Shown in pieces: positions 1 to 7,814 of a DNA stretch of 10,959 nucleotides. The notes beneath the pieces were generated by a model that was not told where the DNA came from, did no database searches, and was given only the letters and a program-made list of their open reading frames with translations. Source of the stretch: JBBDST01 sp040904765 (GTDB lineage: Bacteria > Actinomycetota > Nitriliruptoria > Nitriliruptorales > Nitriliruptoraceae); contig JBBDST010000003.1 in NCBI GenBank assembly GCA_040904765.1, positions 1 through 10,959 of the forward strand. The letters run 5' to 3'. The position numbers and the translations under genes were made by a program. Within the stretch, counting starts at the first letter, position 1; each line of letters starts with the position of its first letter.

Positions 1-21
1 CCACGGCCCTAACGGCCGTGG
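1..21. repeat. Perfect 8-bp inverted repeat (hairpin) upstream of livH
   Basis: CCACGGCC (1-8) and GGCCGTGG (14-21) are perfect reverse complements around a 5-nt loop. The stem could extend beyond the left window edge. No T-run follows, so it is not a classical intrinsic terminator. The loop contains an in-frame TAA (10-12) that might end an upstream gene. In liv-type operons the binding-protein gene often precedes the permeases, and intercistronic hairpins there can stabilise the upstream transcript or reduce read-through. That role is inference. Confidence 0.55.
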
Positions 22-48
22 CAGACACCCGGCAAGAAAGGACGTGTC

Positions 49-918
49 GTGACGACGGCCGTCACCCACGCTCTGAACGGACTGGCATTTGGTTCGCTGT
101 TGTTCCTGCTTGCCAGCGGACTCACCGTCACCTTTGGGCTGATGCGCACCGTCAATCTGGCGCACGGCGCGCTGTATGCGATCGGCGGCTACATCGCCCT
201 TGACGTGTATCGCCGCACCGACCTTTACAGTGCCGCGCTGCTAAGCGCCATCATCTTTGCTGCCCTTGTCGGTGTCGCCATGCACCAACTGATCCTCAAG
301 CGCCTTACCCATCAAGAACTCCCACAAATTATTGTCACCGTCGGACTTGCCCTAGTGTTCGCTGACCTGCTGCTTGCCACCTACGGTGGACGGCCCCAAA
401 ACCTGCCACGGCCACCGGGACTCACCGGTGTCGTACAGATCGGCGACTTTCACTTCCCCACGTTTCGCCTCGCCCTCATCGTCGTTGCCGTCGCGGTGTA
501 CCTACTTTTGGCCGTCATCGGCAGCAAAACCCGCATCGGAGCCCGGGTACGGGCCGCCGTCGACGACGAACCGATCGCCCGCAGTGTCGGCGTGCCCGTC
601 TCGCGCCTCTTTATCGGCGTATTTGCGCTTGGTAGTGCCCTGGCGGGATTTGCCGGCGTCTGGGGTGGTGCGTTCACCGGGCTTGCCCCAGGTGGCGAAT
701 GGGACATCCTGCTGCTCTCGCTCGTTGTGGTCGTCGTCGGCGGACTTGGATCCCTCAACGGCGCCTTCGTTGCCGCCTTTGTTGTTGGCTTGCTTGACGC
801 GTTTGGCAAATGGCTGTTTCCCGAGTTTGCCCTTTTCACCCTGTACGCCCCCGTCGTCGTGCTGCTGGCGTTAAAACCAACCGGACTGTTTGGACGCGAC
901 CTGGCAGCCAACCGATGA
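49..918 (+). CDS. livH: Branched-chain amino acid ABC transporter permease LivH
   Basis: This is the first integral membrane permease of a LivHMGF-type importer, which moves branched-chain amino acids or related small amides across the inner membrane. The 289-residue length is normal for the family. The hallmark GLMRTVNLAHGALYAIGGY lies at about residues 30-48. A cytoplasmic ATPase-coupling loop with VRAA and SVGVPVSRLF is at about 167-190, and VVVGGLGSLNGA at about 228-239. Hydrophobic segments cover most of the rest. The GTG start is chosen because AGAAAGGA sits about 6 nt upstream and the N-terminal hydrophobic helix begins right after it. The stop overlaps the livM start (ATGA). The substrate cannot be told from sequence; urea or short-chain amides are alternatives for this superfamily, but a urt identity is less likely without urt-type neighbours. 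Confidence 0.93.
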   Translation: MTTAVTHALNGLAFGSLLFLLASGLTVTFGLMRTVNLAHGALYAIGGYIALDVYRRTDLYSAALLSAIIFAALVGVAMHQLILKRLTHQELPQIIVTVGLALVFADLLLATYGGRPQNLPRPPGLTGVVQIGDFHFPTFRLALIVVAVAVYLLLAVIGSKTRIGARVRAAVDDEPIARSVGVPVSRLFIGVFALGSALAGFAGVWGGAFTGLAPGGEWDILLLSLVVVVVGGLGSLNGAFVAAFVVGLLDAFGKWLFPEFALFTLYAPVVVLLALKPTGLFGRDLAANR

Positions 919-1853
919 AACGCCCCGTCATCATCGCCAGCGTGGCCCTTGTCGCAATCTTCATGCTGCCGCTCATCCTCAACACGTTTCACCTCTCGGT
1001 TGCTACCCGCATCCTCGTACTGGCACTGTTTGCCGTCGCGTTCAACCTTGTGTTTGGATTTGGTGGCATGCCAAGCCTTGGACACGCCGCCTACTTTGGT
1101 GTCGGCGGCTACACGCTTGGACTGTTCGCCACTGGCACTGAACTGCCCATACTGGTCATCATCACTTTGGCAATCCTGTTTGGTGGCGGTCTTGGCGCGC
1201 TTATCGGAGTGCTGACGTTACGCACCAACGGCATCTACCTGTTGCTCTTAACTTTGGCTGCAGCCCAAGCCCTCTACGGTCTGGCATTTCAACAGGTGCG
1301 CTTGACTGGCGGCGACAACGGCATCGCGGGCATCAGTCGCAATCTGCTGCCATTTGTCACCGACACTGCCAGTTTCGTGCGGGTCACCGGCGTCATTGTG
1401 GTTACCGCACTGGTCGTCTTATATCTTGTCAGTCAATCGGTCACCGGCCTTGCGCTTCACGCCCATCGGATCGCACCAGAACGCCTCCAAGCGCTTGGTT
1501 TCAATGTGCAACGGCTTCGCATCACCGCCTTTAGCGTCTCTGGGGCATTTTCGTCGCTCGCCGGAGTGCTGTTTGTGTTCACCAACCGATTCGTCGGACC
1601 CGAAAATCTCACTTGGAGCATTTCGGCGGCGGTCATGCTGTACGCAATCTTTGGCGGTGCACGCTATTTCACCGGCCCGATCGTGGGCGCAGCCACACTC
1701 ACCGTGATCGAAACGGTCGTTAGTGGTGTCACGACCCGCTGGCTCACCGTCTTGGGTCTCACCTACATTCTCGTTGTGATGTTTCTCCCTGACGGGCTTC
1801 TTGGGCGCGCCCACACGCTCTTCACCCGCACCCAACAGCAAGCACGTTCATGA
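915..1853 (+). CDS. livM: Branched-chain amino acid ABC transporter permease LivM
   Basis: This is the second permease of the importer and pairs with LivH in the membrane. The frame stays open upstream to 810, but the ATG at 915 (MKRPVIIAS) is preferred. It overlaps the livH stop as ATGA, gives a 312-residue product of ordinary LivM length, and starts directly with a membrane helix. Family landmarks are FGFGGMPSLGHAAYFGVGGY at about 47-66, TLRTNGIYLLLLTLA at 101-115 and TGGDNGIAGI at 131-140. A coupling loop ERLQALGFNVQRLRITAFSV spans about 189-208, followed by AIFGGARYFTGPIVGAA. The usual small residues of the last motif are partly replaced (GGARYFTGP), a mild divergence. Its stop overlaps livG, also as ATGA, so translation is probably coupled. 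Confidence 0.93.
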   Translation: MKRPVIIASVALVAIFMLPLILNTFHLSVATRILVLALFAVAFNLVFGFGGMPSLGHAAYFGVGGYTLGLFATGTELPILVIITLAILFGGGLGALIGVLTLRTNGIYLLLLTLAAAQALYGLAFQQVRLTGGDNGIAGISRNLLPFVTDTASFVRVTGVIVVTALVVLYLVSQSVTGLALHAHRIAPERLQALGFNVQRLRITAFSVSGAFSSLAGVLFVFTNRFVGPENLTWSISAAVMLYAIFGGARYFTGPIVGAATLTVIETVVSGVTTRWLTVLGLTYILVVMFLPDGLLGRAHTLFTRTQQQARS

Positions 1854-2602
1854 CCGACGCCCTCAACGTCACCAACGTCACCAAAACCTTTGGTGGGCTC
1901 ACGGCCGTCAACAACGTCACGTTGAGCGTCACTGAAGGCGAACGACGCGCCATCATCGGACCCAACGGTGCCGGCAAGACCACCCTGTTTAACTTGATCG
2001 CCGGCCAACTTCACGTCGACCACGGTCACGTTTGTGTGTTTGGTGTCAACGTCACCGGCCTGGCCGTGCACAAACGGGCCCGCCTAGGGGTGAGCCGCAC
2101 GTTCCAACTCTCCACCCTGTTTGGTGAACTCACTGTGCGTCAACAGATCCAACTGGCTGTCATCGGCCGCGAGCACACGCTACGCACCGGCCTGTTCACC
2201 CCCCTTAGCGCTCACCGCCACGTCACCGAACAGGTCGATCAGATCCTTGCCACCTGGGATTTAACCGACGTTGCCGACACCCCCAGCGTCACCCTTGGCT
2301 ATGGCACCAAACGGCTCATCGAACTGGTGTTGGCTACCGCCACCAAACCGCGCCTGTTACTGCTTGACGAACCAACCGCAGGTGTTGACGCAAGCGACGC
2401 CAAACGGATCGTCGACACGATCAGCGCCCTACCACGCGACATCACCGTGCTGCTGGTTGAACACGACATGAAAGTTGCGTTTCACCTAGCCGACACCGTT
2501 ACGGTGCTTACCGACGGCACCGAACTTGTCACCGACATTCCCGACGTCGTCGCACGCAACCAACAAGTGATTGATGCATATCTTGGCCGGCAGGAGGTCT
2601 AG
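1850..2602 (+). CDS. livG: Branched-chain amino acid ABC transporter ATP-binding protein LivG
   Basis: This cytoplasmic ATPase drives the LivHM permeases. It is 250 residues long with a full set of ABC motifs: Walker A GPNGAGKTT (37-45), Q-loop SRTFQ with Q86, Walker B LLLLDE (169-174) and the switch histidine in LLVEHD (H205). The signature motif is LGYGT (149-153) followed by KRLIEL. LivG proteins commonly have a YG-type signature followed by QR rather than the generic LSGGQ, so the form fits the family, although Lys replaces the usual Gln. The start overlaps the livM stop by ATGA. The N-terminus has a tandem NVTNVT encoded by a 9-bp direct repeat (1865-1882), probably of no importance. Confidence 0.93.
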   Translation: MTDALNVTNVTKTFGGLTAVNNVTLSVTEGERRAIIGPNGAGKTTLFNLIAGQLHVDHGHVCVFGVNVTGLAVHKRARLGVSRTFQLSTLFGELTVRQQIQLAVIGREHTLRTGLFTPLSAHRHVTEQVDQILATWDLTDVADTPSVTLGYGTKRLIELVLATATKPRLLLLDEPTAGVDASDAKRIVDTISALPRDITVLLVEHDMKVAFHLADTVTVLTDGTELVTDIPDVVARNQQVIDAYLGRQEV

Positions 2603-3307
2603 ATGTTCACCGTCACTGAACTAGCTGTTGGCTATGGGCAACACACCGTGCTTTCGGGCGTGCATTTTGACGCCCAACCCGGCGACTGTGTCGCGATTCT
2701 TGGGCGCAACGGTGCCGGCAAAACCACGCTCATCAATGCGCTCGCAGGAGTGATTGAAAGCCGCAGCGGTGACGTCACCCTCTATGGCCGGTCGTTACAA
2801 AAACTTAGTGCTGATAAACGAAACGCCGCCGGCATCACGTTGGTGCCGCAAGGCCACCGGGTGTTTCGCTCGCTTAGCGTCGATGAACATTTACGCATCG
2901 CCGAACAAAAGCGTGGCAACACGCCATTCACCATCGCTGGCCTGTATCGGCAGTTTCCCGTGCTTGATGCCAGACGACACCAGCGTGCAGGCACGTTAAG
3001 TGGTGGCGAACAGCAGATTCTGGCGTTAGCACGTGCCCTAATTGGTAACGGATCAGTCGTGTTGATGGACGAACCAACCGAAGGTCTTGATCCGGCCAAG
3101 CGTGCCTTGCTAGTCGACACGATTAAGACCGTGTGCGACAACGGCGCTGCGGTCGTACTGGTCGAACAGCGGGTCGATGCCGCGCTTGCCGTCGCCTCAA
3201 ACGCGCTGCTGTTAAACGCCGGCAAGCTTGAACCGTTGGGCGCTATCGACGCGTTAAAAGCCGACCCGGCCCCAATTATTGAGAAACTCGGGATGACGAC
3301 ACAGTAG
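2603..3307 (+). CDS. livF: Branched-chain amino acid ABC transporter ATP-binding protein LivF
   Basis: This is the second ATPase of the importer and forms a heterodimer with LivG. It is 234 residues long, normal for LivF. Motifs are Walker A GRNGAGKTT (34-42), Q-loop VPQGHRVF (Q83), signature LSGGEQQ (132-138) and Walker B VVLMDEP (D156, E157). The switch position has Gln (VVLVEQ, Q189) instead of His, which is the usual state for LivF. The ATG follows the livG stop directly, and a strong AGGAGGT Shine-Dalgarno (2592-2598) lies inside the 3' end of livG, 4 nt before the start. This is the last gene of the liv block. A 45-bp gap without a convincing terminator separates it from lemA. Confidence 0.94.
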   Translation: MFTVTELAVGYGQHTVLSGVHFDAQPGDCVAILGRNGAGKTTLINALAGVIESRSGDVTLYGRSLQKLSADKRNAAGITLVPQGHRVFRSLSVDEHLRIAEQKRGNTPFTIAGLYRQFPVLDARRHQRAGTLSGGEQQILALARALIGNGSVVLMDEPTEGLDPAKRALLVDTIKTVCDNGAAVVLVEQRVDAALAVASNALLLNAGKLEPLGAIDALKADPAPIIEKLGMTTQ

Positions 3308-3352
3308 ACCTGTAGGCTTTGTCACAGCAGCCCCCGACCAAAAGAGGCCACT

Positions 3353-3913
3353 GTGGAAACGACAACGATTGTCATTATTGCGGTCATCGCCCTCATTGTC
3401 CTTTGGGTGGTGCGCGGCTACAACCGGCTCGTGCGTTCCCGAGTTCGCATTGACGAAGCGTGGGCGCAGATCGACACCCAACTTCAGCGCCGCCACGACC
3501 TCATCCCAAACTTGGTTGAAACCGTCAAAGGCTACGCAAGCCACGAAACCGAAACGTTTCAGGCCGTCACTCAAGCCCGTGCCGACGCCATCAGCCCACA
3601 CACGCCAGCCGGACAGGCAGATGCTGAAAACGTGTTGACACAGACCCTTGGCCGACTGATTGCCATCAGTGAGAACTATCCGCAGTTGCGTGCCGATCAA
3701 AACTTCCGCCAACTCCAAGAAGAACTGGCCCACACCGAAAATATGGTGGCGAACTCTCGCGGGCATTACAACGCATCCGTACGCAGCTACGACGAGGCCC
3801 GCCAAGTGTTCCCGACGTCGCTGCTTGCCAGCGCATTCAAATTTGCCGACCGCGACTACTTCGAAGTTGACACGATCGAAGTGAAAAACGTCCCAAACGT
3901 GTCGTTTGAGTAG
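3353..3913 (+). CDS. lemA: LemA family protein
   Basis: This 186-residue LemA protein has a membrane anchor at about residues 5-20 (TTIVIIAVIALIVLWVV), then a soluble helical domain. The diagnostic run RVRIDEAWAQIDTQLQRRHD continues as LIPNLVETVKGYASHE (about 30-64). Further family signatures are ENYPQLRAD, NFRQLQEEL, and a C-terminal DRDYFEVD followed by a V-F end. The GTG start is supported by AGAGG (3343-3347) five bases upstream and by the position of the anchor. LemA proteins have no settled biochemical function; they are often encoded beside membrane metalloproteases, as here, which suggests a role in membrane homeostasis. The gene lies 3 bp before the M48 protease gene and is likely co-transcribed with it. 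Confidence 0.92.
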   Translation: METTTIVIIAVIALIVLWVVRGYNRLVRSRVRIDEAWAQIDTQLQRRHDLIPNLVETVKGYASHETETFQAVTQARADAISPHTPAGQADAENVLTQTLGRLIAISENYPQLRADQNFRQLQEELAHTENMVANSRGHYNASVRSYDEARQVFPTSLLASAFKFADRDYFEVDTIEVKNVPNVSFE

Positions 3914-3916
3914 ACC

Positions 3917-4990
3917 GTGGCAGACCGCGCCGTTTACGACACGCTTACCCGGCACAACCGGCGTGCTTCACGACTGCTCATTGCCGGCAGCGTCACCGTC
4001 GTCGCAGTGATCGTGTGGGTCGCAGCGGGCCTGTTTGGCATGCCCGTCTTAGACCCGTTAACCGGTGTCACCATCACCGCCATCGGTACAGCAGTAGGCC
4101 TTGGTCTGGTGTTTGCAGCCAGCAGTGCTGGACCCAAAGTGGCGTTGAAAGCGGCTCACGCCAAACCTTTGGCACGAAACGACGCACCCGACCTTTACCG
4201 CGTGTATGACGAAGTGTGTGTTGCTGCCGGTGCGCTTGGCAACGCCCCTGATCTGTATCTCGTTCAAGACACGGCACCCAACGCGTTTGCCACGGGGATG
4301 CGCCGCAACAACGCCGCCATTGCCGTCACCACCGGTCTGATTGACACGCTGCCCCGCTACGAACTGCGTGCAGTCTTGGCCCACGAACTCGCTCACGTGC
4401 TAAACGACGACGTGAGAACCGTCACGTTGGCAGTGGCAACCGCAGGCCTCGTTGCCCTTCTGGCAGACATTCTGGTGCGCTACATGTGGCTTGGTGGGCG
4501 TCGACGCAGCAGCAACAACAACAATGCCGCCCAAATCGTGTTTGTCGTAATCGGCCTCTTGGCCGTGATTATCGCCCCGATAGTCGCACGACTGATTCGT
4601 TACGCCGTATCACGCCAGCGCGAATATCTGGCTGACGCCACCGCAGCAGAACTACTGCGCGATCCCCAATCGATGGTGAACGCACTGCGTCGCATCGATG
4701 AAAATCCGACCGTACTCAACAAGTTCGACGTCGCCACCGCACACCTGTGGTTTGAAGAACCAAACGCCATCGACGGTGACGCGAAAGCCGCCAAGTTCGC
4801 CCGCCGGTTCGCAACCCATCCAAGTATTCGTCAACGCATCGAACGGCTCGCCACCTTAAACGCCGGCATGGTCAGTCTCGACCAGCCGTTACGCCCACAC
4901 GCGCCACCATCCAACCGTGACGACGACAATCCGCCGCCCCCGCCACCATTTGCGCCGTTTGACCCGCTGTTTCCCAAAGGTTTGTCGTGA
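3917..4990 (+). CDS. M48 family (HtpX-like) membrane zinc metalloprotease
   Basis: This is a 357-residue membrane peptidase. The zinc motif HELAH (H156, E157, H160) lies in AVLAHELAHVLNDDV, and the third zinc ligand is E236 in SRQREYLADATAAEL, both standard for M48/HtpX. There are about two hydrophobic segments near residues 20-42 and 50-75. Two more follow the active site (about 169-196 and 208-233), split by a polar Arg/Ser/Asn-rich stretch. Beyond the catalytic domain is a disordered acidic and proline-rich tail with DDDNPPPPPPF (P339-P344). The GTG start lies 3 bp after the lemA stop with no clear Shine-Dalgarno, so translation probably depends on coupling to lemA. HtpX-type enzymes degrade damaged membrane proteins; that role is inferred here. 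The stop overlaps the next gene as GTGA. Confidence 0.9.
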   Translation: MADRAVYDTLTRHNRRASRLLIAGSVTVVAVIVWVAAGLFGMPVLDPLTGVTITAIGTAVGLGLVFAASSAGPKVALKAAHAKPLARNDAPDLYRVYDEVCVAAGALGNAPDLYLVQDTAPNAFATGMRRNNAAIAVTTGLIDTLPRYELRAVLAHELAHVLNDDVRTVTLAVATAGLVALLADILVRYMWLGGRRRSSNNNNAAQIVFVVIGLLAVIIAPIVARLIRYAVSRQREYLADATAAELLRDPQSMVNALRRIDENPTVLNKFDVATAHLWFEEPNAIDGDAKAAKFARRFATHPSIRQRIERLATLNAGMVSLDQPLRPHAPPSNRDDDNPPPPPPFAPFDPLFPKGLS

Positions 4991-5430
4991 GCGGGCCGCC
5001 ACCCCCACCGCCGTTTGGATACCCCGCACCTTTACCGTCGGAACCAACCACCCAACAGCGGCTCCTGCTTGTCGTGGCACACCTAGGCGGGCTCATCATG
5101 TCGTTTGGATCGGTCGGCGTACTCGGTTTTGCCATACCCCTGGGGGTGTATCTCGTGTGGCGCGACAGTGACACGTTCGTGGCCGCAAACGCTCGCCAAG
5201 CCCTCAATTTTCAGCTTACGATCTTGACGCTCGCCACCGTAGCGGTCCTTTTGTCTGTCCCGGCGGTAATTATTGGGGTTCTTACCTTTGGGGTCGGTAT
5301 CGTTGTGCTTCTTGCCCTTGCTGCGACGGTCGTCGTGTTGTGGATTTTGCTGCCATTAATCGCTGTCGCACACGGGTTGAAAGGACGCGTGTATCGCTAC
5401 CCGTTCACGCTGCGCTACCTCAAAGGCTAA
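4987..5430 (+). CDS. DUF4870 domain-containing membrane protein
   Basis: This is a 147-residue membrane protein. A cytoplasmic-looking proline-rich head (GPPPPPPFGYPAPLP, residues 3-17) precedes three hydrophobic segments at about 27-57, 76-101 and 104-128. The motif ANARQALNFQ (67-76) after the first hairpin is the hallmark I associate with DUF4870, a Tic20-like small membrane family of unknown biochemical role. A basic tail ends RVYRYPFTLRYLKG. The GTG start overlaps the protease stop by 4 bp (GTGA), so the two are likely translationally coupled. With LemA and the M48 protease it forms a three-gene membrane module. Function remains unassigned. Confidence 0.85.
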   Translation: MSGPPPPPPFGYPAPLPSEPTTQQRLLLVVAHLGGLIMSFGSVGVLGFAIPLGVYLVWRDSDTFVAANARQALNFQLTILTLATVAVLLSVPAVIIGVLTFGVGIVVLLALAATVVVLWILLPLIAVAHGLKGRVYRYPFTLRYLKG

Positions 5431-5432
5431 AC

Positions 5433-7661
5433 GTGGACCTGTTTGCGGGGCTTAACCCCAGTCAGCAAAAAGCCGTCTTGCATGTCGACGGGCCCGTGTT
5501 AGTCGTGGCCGGGGCCGGCAGTGGCAAAACACGCGTACTGACCCACCGGATCGCACAGCTCATCACCGCCCATCACGTGCATCCAGGCGCCATCCTTGCC
5601 ATCACGTTCACCAACAAAGCAGCCAGCGAAATGGCCCAACGGGTCGCCGAGCTAATCGGCCACGAAGTGGCGTCAGGCATGTGGGTGACGACCTTTCACA
5701 AAGCATGCGTACGAATGTTGCGTCGCGACATCGCCCGCCTTGGCTATCAGAGCGGCTTTAGCATCTATGACGCGACCGACGCGAAACGGCTCATCAGCCA
5801 GATCGCCAAAGACTTAAACATCGACGAGAAACGGTTGCCGCCGCGCGCCATCCAACAGACAATCAGCCGCGCCAAAGACGAACTGATCGACTTTGAAACG
5901 TACAAACAAAAGGCGTCCGGCTGGCCAGACGAACAGATCGCCGAGGTGTACCAGCAGTATGACTTACGGTTGAAACGTGCCAACGCCCTCGATTTTGACG
6001 ACCTGATCACCAAAACGGTGGAACTGTTCACCCTGTTCGACGACGTCAAACAGCAGTGGCAAAACCGTTTCTCACACCTGATGGTCGACGAATATCAAGA
6101 CACGAACCGGGCCCAATATCATCTGGTAAATCTGCTGTCGGGACGGCAACAAAACGTGATGGTGGTTGGCGACCCCCAGCAAGGCATCTATGCGTTTCGC
6201 GGTGCGACCGTACGCAACATCACCGATTTTGAAAAAGACTATCCAAACGCCACCGTCATCACGCTCGCCCAGAACTACCGGTCAACCCAGACGATCCTTC
6301 ACTGTGCCAACGCGTTGATTGCGCAAGCAACCGACGTGCGCCGGACCGACCTGTGGACCGACAACCCTGAAGGTTCAAATGTCGTGCGGTATCACGCTGC
6401 CGACGAACATGACGAAGCCGAATTTGTGGCCCGCACCACCGAACGGCTGCTGGCGCAAGGAATCCGCCGCAACGATATCGCCGTGTTCTACCGCACCAAT
6501 GCCCAATCACGGGTCGTTGAAGACGTGTTTGTGCGTCTTCGTATGCCCTACCGGGTGATTGGAGGAGTACGGTTTTATGAACGTCAAGAAATCAAAGACG
6601 TCATCGCCTATGCACGCCTGCTTATCAACCCTGACGATGACATCAGCGCCTTAAGGGTTGTCAATACCCCACGGCGTGGCGTCGGCAACCGAACGGTCGA
6701 TCTGCTCCGCGCCTATCAGCAACGTCACGACAGCACGTTCATCGAAGCCTGCCGGCATGCCCACACCATCGGGCTTACCGCCCGGGCAGCTGCAAGTGTC
6801 GATGCGTTCGTAAACATTTTGGATCTGCTGCGCACCACCGCGGTGAACGGTGCGACAGTCAGCGAAATTTTGAAACGCATCATGGACGACACCGGTTACC
6901 GTCAAGAACTTGAACAAGACGGCACGCAAGAAGCGCTTTCCCGCGAAGAAAACCTGCGGGAACTGCGCTCAGTCGCCCACGAACTGTTTGAACGCGGCGT
7001 CGTAAGCGACGGCATCGAAGGGTTAGCCGCGTTTCTTGACACGGTCGCGCTGGTTAATGACGTCGACGCCCTCGACGATGAAGAAGAAGACGACCGGGTT
7101 ACGTTGATGACCCTGCACACCGCCAAAGGACTCGAATTTCCGGTCGTGTTTATACTCGGGCTCGAAGACGGCGTGTTTCCCCATGTGCGTGCCTTGCAGC
7201 AACCCACCGAACTTGCTGAAGAACGCCGCCTCGCGTATGTCGGTATGACTCGGGCCAAACAGCATCTGTATCTGTGTCACGCCGAACAGCGCACTTTATG
7301 GGGCGGCACGTCCTACAACCCGCCGTCACGGTTCTTTGACCAACTGCCCGAAGAACTCATCGACGCTCACCACTCTGATCGCAACCTGATTGGCCGGGCA
7401 CAAACCCACATGCGCTCACGTTCCAACACGGTCACGATGCGCCCAGCGTCACGCGGTAACACGCGCACAACTCAGCCGGCTCGCACCCGCAGCGCCGAGC
7501 CAGTCACCGACGACGTGTTTCGCCGTGGCGACACGGTGATGCATCCACGGTTTGGTACCGGCACCATCATCGCGCTAGAAGGAGACGAAGCCTCGATTCG
7601 TTTCGATGATGGCGAGGTGAAACATCTGCTCTTGGCCTACGCCCCAATCATCAAATATTGA
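5433..7661 (+). CDS. pcrA: ATP-dependent DNA helicase PcrA/UvrD (superfamily 1A)
   Basis: This is a 742-residue 3'-5' SF1A helicase of the type used in DNA repair, replication-transcription conflict handling and RecA filament removal. It has a Q-motif LNPSQQKAV (7-15), Walker A AGAGSGKT (26-33, K32), Ia ITFTNKAASEM and DExx box VDEYQD (D219, E220). Motif III is GDPQQGIYAFRGA (from D247), motif IV QNYRST, motif V TLHTAKGLEFP and motif VI EERRLAYVGMTRAK (596-609, R607). The C-terminus (about 696-742, FRRGDTVMHPRFGTG to AYAPI) matches the PcrA Tudor-like domain that contacts RNA polymerase in known PcrA proteins. The frame is open upstream to 5340, but GTG at 5433 is chosen: AAAGG lies 6 nt before it and the helicase begins at once. 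Motif III differs from the common DQSIY form. Confidence 0.95.
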   Translation: MDLFAGLNPSQQKAVLHVDGPVLVVAGAGSGKTRVLTHRIAQLITAHHVHPGAILAITFTNKAASEMAQRVAELIGHEVASGMWVTTFHKACVRMLRRDIARLGYQSGFSIYDATDAKRLISQIAKDLNIDEKRLPPRAIQQTISRAKDELIDFETYKQKASGWPDEQIAEVYQQYDLRLKRANALDFDDLITKTVELFTLFDDVKQQWQNRFSHLMVDEYQDTNRAQYHLVNLLSGRQQNVMVVGDPQQGIYAFRGATVRNITDFEKDYPNATVITLAQNYRSTQTILHCANALIAQATDVRRTDLWTDNPEGSNVVRYHAADEHDEAEFVARTTERLLAQGIRRNDIAVFYRTNAQSRVVEDVFVRLRMPYRVIGGVRFYERQEIKDVIAYARLLINPDDDISALRVVNTPRRGVGNRTVDLLRAYQQRHDSTFIEACRHAHTIGLTARAAASVDAFVNILDLLRTTAVNGATVSEILKRIMDDTGYRQELEQDGTQEALSREENLRELRSVAHELFERGVVSDGIEGLAAFLDTVALVNDVDALDDEEEDDRVTLMTLHTAKGLEFPVVFILGLEDGVFPHVRALQQPTELAEERRLAYVGMTRAKQHLYLCHAEQRTLWGGTSYNPPSRFFDQLPEELIDAHHSDRNLIGRAQTHMRSRSNTVTMRPASRGNTRTTQPARTRSAEPVTDDVFRRGDTVMHPRFGTGTIIALEGDEASIRFDDGEVKHLLLAYAPIIKY

Positions 7662-7707
7662 CGTTTTTTGCCCGCGCGACACTTGCCTCTGTGCTGTTTG
7701 GGTTCCT

Positions 7708-7740
7708 ACGGCAAATGTGCTTTGCCGGAGAGCTTGCCGT
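7708..7740. repeat. Overlapping inverted repeats, mutually exclusive hairpins
   Basis: CGGCAAA (7709-7715) pairs perfectly with TTTGCCG (7721-7727) around a 5-nt loop. The same left arm, read as ACGGCAA (7708-7714), also pairs perfectly with TTGCCGT (7734-7740). The two stems cannot form together in one transcript. No T-run follows either. They could be alternative RNA folds or repeated half-sites (TTGCCG) for a DNA-binding protein; the sequence does not decide. Confidence 0.5.
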
Positions 7741-7814
7741 CACTGAATCGGTGAAGCACTCAGGCGAGCCGTATCTGATGCAGGATTGATCTACAGCGCT
7801 GCAGCACCGTTCAT

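Noticed and set aside
810..914. N-terminal extension of LivM upstream of 915
   Set aside because: It would overlap livH by over 100 bp and adds an Arg/Pro-rich segment not seen in LivM; the ATGA overlap start is preferred.
450..1085. 211-codon minus-strand open frame across livH/livM
   Set aside because: Low-complexity Thr/Ser/Arg/Ala-rich translation antisense to well-conserved permeases.
1802..1813. 12-bp palindrome TGGGCGCGCCCA
   Set aside because: It lies inside the livM C-terminal coding sequence and most likely reflects codon composition; it serves mainly as a caution for the intergenic palindrome.
3254..3955. Long 233-codon minus-strand open frame across lemA
   Set aside because: It is antisense to lemA, whose frame carries clear LemA family motifs; the antisense protein has no recognisable domain and is a composition shadow.
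5340..5432. N-terminal extension of PcrA upstream of 5433
   Set aside because: It lies within the DUF4870 gene in another frame; helicase similarity begins just after the GTG at 5433, which has its own Shine-Dalgarno.
7646..7669. Possible intrinsic terminator after pcrA (T6 run at 7664-7669)
   Set aside because: The preceding dyad CAAT/ATTG has only 4 AT-rich pairs, too weak for a terminator stem.
7726..7790. Glycine-riboswitch-like words GGAGAG and ACTCAGGC
   Set aside because: They are about 30 nt apart, too close for the aptamer; the core between them and the AAAAGGAC-type segment are missing, and the downstream gene is not a glycine-cleavage or transport gene.
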